Below, in pieces: positions 60,715 to 64,000 of a stretch of DNA of 64,000 nucleotides; the first letter of the stretch is position 1; each line of letters starts with the position of its first letter. The DNA comes from Bacillus infantis NRRL B-14911 (GTDB lineage Bacteria > Bacillota > Bacilli > Bacillales > Cytobacillaceae). The stretch is from positions 2,070,501 to 2,134,500 of the forward strand of contig NC_022524.1 in assembly GCF_000473245.1 (NCBI RefSeq). The letters run 5' to 3'. The position numbers and the translations under genes were made by a program. The notes below the pieces were generated by a model that was not told the DNA's origin, ran no database searches, and worked only from the letters and a program-made list of their open reading frames with translations.

Positions 60715-61458
60715 ATGGCGCTCTCAAGTTCCGATTCAAACCCAAGTGATCTTGTCTCCATCATTATTCCATTCTATAACTGCAGCTATATTGGCAATAG
60801 CATCGCCAGTGCATTGCAGCAAACCTATAATAATATTGAAATAATCGTAGTAGATGATGGCTCCACAGCTCATTTTCAATCAGTAAAGCCATTTCTAAGC
60901 CAAATTGTCTATGTAAAGAAGACAAATGGAGGGACGGCGTCTGCATTAAATAAGGGGTTTAAAATAGCAAAAGGCAATTATATGGTATGGCTGAGTTCTG
61001 ATGATATAATGCTTCCAGATAAAATCGAAAAGCAGCTTAAGTTTATGAAAAAAGAGAAGGCCGTATTTTCTTTTACTGATTATAAACTCATCAATGATAA
61101 AAATGAAAACCTGACTGCTTCCGGCATCCTTAGCAGCTACAGCAGGGAATCAATCCTGGATGGACTGAAAACAAACTGCACAATCAATGGATCAACTATC
61201 ATGATGAAGAGGGATCTGTTCGCAAGTGTTGGCGTTTTCGACCCTTCATACAGGTATGCCCATGACTATGAATACTGGATTAGGGCTTATTTGAAGCATG
61301 ACCTTGCTTTTCTTAAAGAGCCTCTTACCTTTTATCGAATCCATAACCGGATGGGGACAAAAAAGCATTTACGAAAAATCAGTGAGGAAACGGATCGAAT
61401 ACAAAAACAGTATGGTCATTTTTTAAATAATTTCCATGGATGGAAAAGGGCAAAATGA
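60715..61458 (+). CDS. GT2-family glycosyltransferase
   Basis: This 247-residue GT-A transferase is a paralogue of those at 40069 and 55023. It carries VSIIIPFYNCSYIGNSIASAL, VDDGST, NGGTASALNKGF, the metal motif YMVWLSSDD and AHDYEYWIRAYL. A closing H-x-R-MGTKKH is also conserved. Start ATG 60715 has AAGGGGG seven bases upstream; a frame open from 60598 crosses the promoter region. It is a single gene between the GT4 gene and the beta-helix collagen-like gene. Confidence 0.9.
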   Translation: MALSSSDSNPSDLVSIIIPFYNCSYIGNSIASALQQTYNNIEIIVVDDGSTAHFQSVKPFLSQIVYVKKTNGGTASALNKGFKIAKGNYMVWLSSDDIMLPDKIEKQLKFMKKEKAVFSFTDYKLINDKNENLTASGILSSYSRESILDGLKTNCTINGSTIMMKRDLFASVGVFDPSYRYAHDYEYWIRAYLKHDLAFLKEPLTFYRIHNRMGTKKHLRKISEETDRIQKQYGHFLNNFHGWKRAK

Positions 61459-61569
61459 CTGTTCCTCCTTAAGCTTATGGCGGGCATCGCCTGGCCTATT
61501 ACTGTAAACATGTTCTGGAATCTTTTCATCATTGAAATTAGACATGTGAAAGCAAAATAGTAAAATGTG

Positions 61570-61606
61570 CTGCCAGGTTATTGTGTCACCAGCCTGGCAG
61601 TATTTT
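61570..61606. terminator. Terminator between GT2 and beta-helix collagen-like gene
   Basis: CTGCCAGG (61570-61577) pairs with CCTGGCAG (61593-61600). T-rich sequence follows on both strands (TATTTT and CACATTTTAC), consistent with use from both sides. Confidence 0.75.
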
Positions 61607-61628
61607 GCAATATTTTCCTTAAGCTTTA

Positions 61629-63269
61629 TTAGGTTCCGTTGAACAAAACAAGTTTCGTACCAGTTACAGAAGACCCGGAGTTGACGAAATAGTAGTTTGA
61701 AGCTCCGTCTAATGTCAGATTTCCGGTCCAGGTAATCGTACCGAACTGGCTGCCGAAGATGCCGATTGGCGGAACATCCGTTGCAGGATTGGCTGTTACA
61801 TTCCCGCCGATAAACGAGTTAAGGATATTACTGTAGACGGCTATCTGTATCGTGCTGTCTGAGCGGCTGTCCACCATGCGCTGAAGCCTCAGGCCATTGT
61901 GGATGACGGTTCCTGCAAACCAGCTGTTGTAGACGTAAGTGTTCAGCTGGCCCATATGGCCGGATTGGACGACATTTCCGTTGATTTTAGCATTATGAAG
62001 CTGAAATTCAATCGTTGTGAATGGATCTCCGACTGCTACGTTCTGAAACGTTACATTTCCGCTGATTATGGCGCCATTTGTGTAATTTGTATGTGTGCTG
62101 ACGGAGGTACCGTTGTTAAAGGTGCCTATTACAGTTACAGGGCGGGCATCAAATGCAGGGCCTTGCATCAAGTAAACATCCTCTGCAGCCTGGCTCGTTT
62201 GGATTGTCACATTTCTCGGTGTTGAAGACCCAAAGTTTGCCAGATCGGCGTTCCCGAGCACCCATGGTCCAAGCCCCAACAGCTGGACATGCCGTGCCGG
62301 CGGAATCGTAATATCTTCATCAAATACAGAATTGGCTGCAATCAGAATAACCAGCCTTGCACGCATCCCGAATGTGACTGCCAAAGCACTGCTTGTGGCA
62401 GCTGTAATGGCGGCCTGCAGAGAGTTGAATGGATTGAGAGGGGAGCCGTCGCCTGGTCCAGGTGCACTGGAGTCTGCCCAGAATACGGTTTCTTCTCCCC
62501 ATAGGAAGTCGCTTGGACCTTGAGGACCTTGTTCGCCTTGCGGGCCAGTAGAGCCTGTAGTTCCTTGAGGACCCTGAGGACCTTGAGCCCCTTGTTCTCC
62601 AGTGCCCTGAGGACCTTGTTCGCCTTGAGGACCTTGAACCCCTGTATTGCCTTGAGAACCTTGGACGCCTTGGGGGCCTTGAGCGCCAGTGGCGCCGGTA
62701 CTGCCCTGAGGACCTTGAGCACCGGTGGCGCCAGTGCTGCCTTGAGGGCCTTGAGCGCCAGTGGCACCAGTACTGCCCTGAGGGCCTTGAGTGCCAGTGG
62801 CGCCAGTACTGCCTTGGGGGCCTTGAGCGCCAGTGGCGCCAGTGCTGCCTTGAGGACCTTGATCACCGGTAGCCCCAGTGCTGCCTTGAGGGCCCTGAGG
62901 CCCTTGCACCCCTTGGTTAGATCCGAGAAGCTCGTCTGATACTACACGATGTGCAGCAACAAGCTGTCCTGCCACATCTCTGCCCCAGACAGAAATTTGA
63001 GTACTGGCTTCAGCTGGGCCGCTGGTTGTGAATACAAATTCAAATGCATCAAAATTAGCGGTAAGGTTTCTGGTGATAACCTGGTTTGGTCCGATATTGA
63101 TGTTTTCAAGTGCATATAATATCCTGGTGCCATTCAGCCTGTATCCCTGAAGCAGTACTGTCGAAGCGTTTACTGAATCCCTGTTATCTATCTTAATATT
63201 TACTGTCCTTGTTAGCCTGTTGCCGCCTACAGGTATATTGGAAATAGGTCCAGTAGATAAAACAGCCAT
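61629..63269 (-). CDS. Collagen-like protein with beta-helix C-terminal domain
   Basis: The ~546-residue protein has the N-terminal domain shared with the 47745 and 48198 products (residues 1-116) and a Gly-X-Y stalk of about 45 triplets (118-253). The stalk is mostly GPQ, GST, GAT and GAQ. A C-terminal domain (254-546) begins [18 protein letters not shown]. It then shows short repeating strands ([31 protein letters not shown]), the look of a right-handed parallel beta-helix as in pectate-lyase-like or phage tail-spike proteins. Such domains bind or cut glycans, but no catalytic set is evident. AAAGGAGG precedes ATG 63269; the longer frame to 63359 has no ribosome site. Confidence 0.88.
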   Translation of the reverse strand: MAVLSTGPISNIPVGGNRLTRTVNIKIDNRDSVNASTVLLQGYRLNGTRILYALENINIGPNQVITRNLTANFDAFEFVFTTSGPAEASTQISVWGRDVAGQLVAAHRVVSDELLGSNQGVQGPQGPQGSTGATGDQGPQGSTGATGAQGPQGSTGATGTQGPQGSTGATGAQGPQGSTGATGAQGPQGSTGATGAQGPQGVQGSQGNTGVQGPQGEQGPQGTGEQGAQGPQGPQGTTGSTGPQGEQGPQGPSDFLWGEETVFWADSSAPGPGDGSPLNPFNSLQAAITAATSSALAVTFGMRARLVILIAANSVFDEDITIPPARHVQLLGLGPWVLGNADLANFGSSTPRNVTIQTSQAAEDVYLMQGPAFDARPVTVIGTFNNGTSVSTHTNYTNGAIISGNVTFQNVAVGDPFTTIEFQLHNAKINGNVVQSGHMGQLNTYVYNSWFAGTVIHNGLRLQRMVDSRSDSTIQIAVYSNILNSFIGGNVTANPATDVPPIGIFGSQFGTITWTGNLTLDGASNYYFVNSGSSVTGTKLVLFNGT

Positions 63270-63477
63270 AAGTTGTCCTCCTTTGCTAATTGATTTTAGA
63301 GATGAAATTCTAGTAAACTCTTTCATTCTCATATTTATTTTATTATTGTTTCTGACCAATGCTTGTGAGTTTGTCCATCCGATGTAGCTGATTTTAAGAT
63401 CCGTAGCAGAAAGATATAAGCAGGAAGAATATGCACTGCGTATTTTTATTGCTGGGTTTTTCGTTCAGTTCAGAAAC

Positions 63478-63518
63478 ATAAAAAAGCCTGCCGGCTCAGT
63501 AAATTGAACCTGCAGGCA
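63478..63518 (-). terminator. Terminator of the right-edge collagen-like gene
   Basis: GCCTGC (63486-63491) pairs with GCAGGC (63512-63517). On the minus strand it is followed by TTTTTTATG. The rest of the gene-free interval 63270-63598 holds the promoter region of the beta-helix gene (AT-rich, no clear consensus) and the 3' remnant described for the partial gene. Confidence 0.75.
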
Positions 63519-63598
63519 GTTTTCAATAATAGAAGGAATAGATTCTAAAACTTCTTGCCAATCAGGCCACTGTTTGGCCTTGAAGATCCAGGAGGGCC

Positions 63599-64000
63599 TT
63601 AGGCTCCAGTTTCTCCCTGAGGACCTTGCTCCCCTTGAGGACCTTGCTCCCCTTGAGGACCTTGCTCTCCTTGAGGGCCAGTTGCGCCTTGAGCGCCAGT
63701 GGCTCCCTGAGGACCTTGCTCTCCTTGAGGGCCAGTTGCGCCTTGAGCGCCAGTTTCTCCCTGAGGACCTTGCTCTCCTTGCGGGCCAGTTGCGCCTTGA
63801 GCGCCAGTGACTCCCTGAGGACCTTGCTCTCCTTGCGGGCCAGTTGCGCCTTGAGCGCCAGTTTCTCCCTGAGGACCTTGCTCTCCTTGCGGGCCAGTTG
63901 CGCCTTGAGCGCCAGTGACTCCCTGAGGACCTTGCTCTCCTTGAGGGCCAGTTGCGCCTTGAGCGCCAGTGGCCCCCTGAGGACCTTGCTCTCCTTGAGG
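63599..64000 (-). CDS. Partial collagen-like protein with in-frame stop near its end
   Basis: The minus strand from the window edge down to TAA at 63599-63601 encodes only Gly-X-Y triplets, in an 18-residue unit of [10 protein letters not shown](A/V/E)T, GAQ, GAT like that of the giant protein. The 5' part lies outside the window. The stop is odd: translation in the same frame beyond TAA continues as GPPGSSRPNSGLIGKKF and ends with TAG at 63545-63547. TAA stands where the triplet GAQ would need CAA. The last 17 residues may have been lost by a nonsense change, or the tail is a relic. Confidence 0.85.
   Translation of the reverse strand, partial: PQGEQGPQGATGAQGATGPQGEQGPQGVTGAQGATGPQGEQGPQGETGAQGATGPQGEQGPQGVTGAQGATGPQGEQGPQGETGAQGATGPQGEQGPQGATGAQGATGPQGEQGPQGEQGPQGEQGPQGETGA

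Overview
The window is a chromosomal segment from an endospore-forming member of the Bacillaceae. The evidence is Bacillus-type ribosome binding sites, many TTG starts, a yteA-type sporulation gene, a HelD RNA polymerase recycling factor, sigma-K-like promoters, collagen-like spore-surface genes and the intergenic repeat families typical of Bacillus relatives. A Cytobacillus- or Mesobacillus-like organism is plausible, but the species cannot be fixed from the sequence alone. There are no rRNA or tRNA genes, no insertion sequence and no prophage.

The left part (1-21.6 kb) is ordinary chromosome. It carries an SRPBCC protein, a 52-bp tandem repeat array, a NERD protein, a membrane diguanylate cyclase, methylmalonyl-CoA epimerase, an MFS transporter, a MarR regulator with an MDR pump, a kynurenine-type operon whose kynU is frameshifted, helD, a YflT-type stress gene with a sigma-B-like promoter, an M20 dipeptidase, a 1137-residue membrane protein behind a perfect 32-bp palindrome, yteA, and a second 52-bp array related to the first.

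From 21.7 to 30.0 kb lies a phenylacetate operon: paaK-paaA-paaB-paaC-paaD-ethD-paaG-paaH-paaJ-paaX. It activates phenylacetate to its CoA thioester, epoxidises the ring and finishes with beta-oxidation steps. The ring-opening enzyme PaaZ, the reductase PaaE and the thioesterase PaaI are not present here. An intergenic repeat cluster follows (30.1-30.77 kb), then a BCCT betaine transporter and a sulfate uptake and activation operon (permease-cysC-sat).

From 36.1 kb to the right edge is a glycoprotein locus. It holds a four-gene UDP-sugar operon, a DegT aminotransferase and acyltransferase followed by a complete dTDP-L-rhamnose operon (rfbABDC), six glycosyltransferases, and three collagen-like genes (one of 1314 residues, one with a beta-helix tail, one cut by the window edge). 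It also holds a free copy of the collagen proteins' N-terminal domain, a Cys-rich protein, a coiled-coil protein and an unknown 401-residue protein. Sequences matching the sigma-K consensus precede both sugar operons and lie upstream of several other genes. The simplest reading is a late mother-cell locus that builds and glycosylates collagen-like filaments on the spore surface, comparable in logic to BclA and its rhamnose cluster in Bacillus anthracis but with a different N-terminal domain and different sugars.
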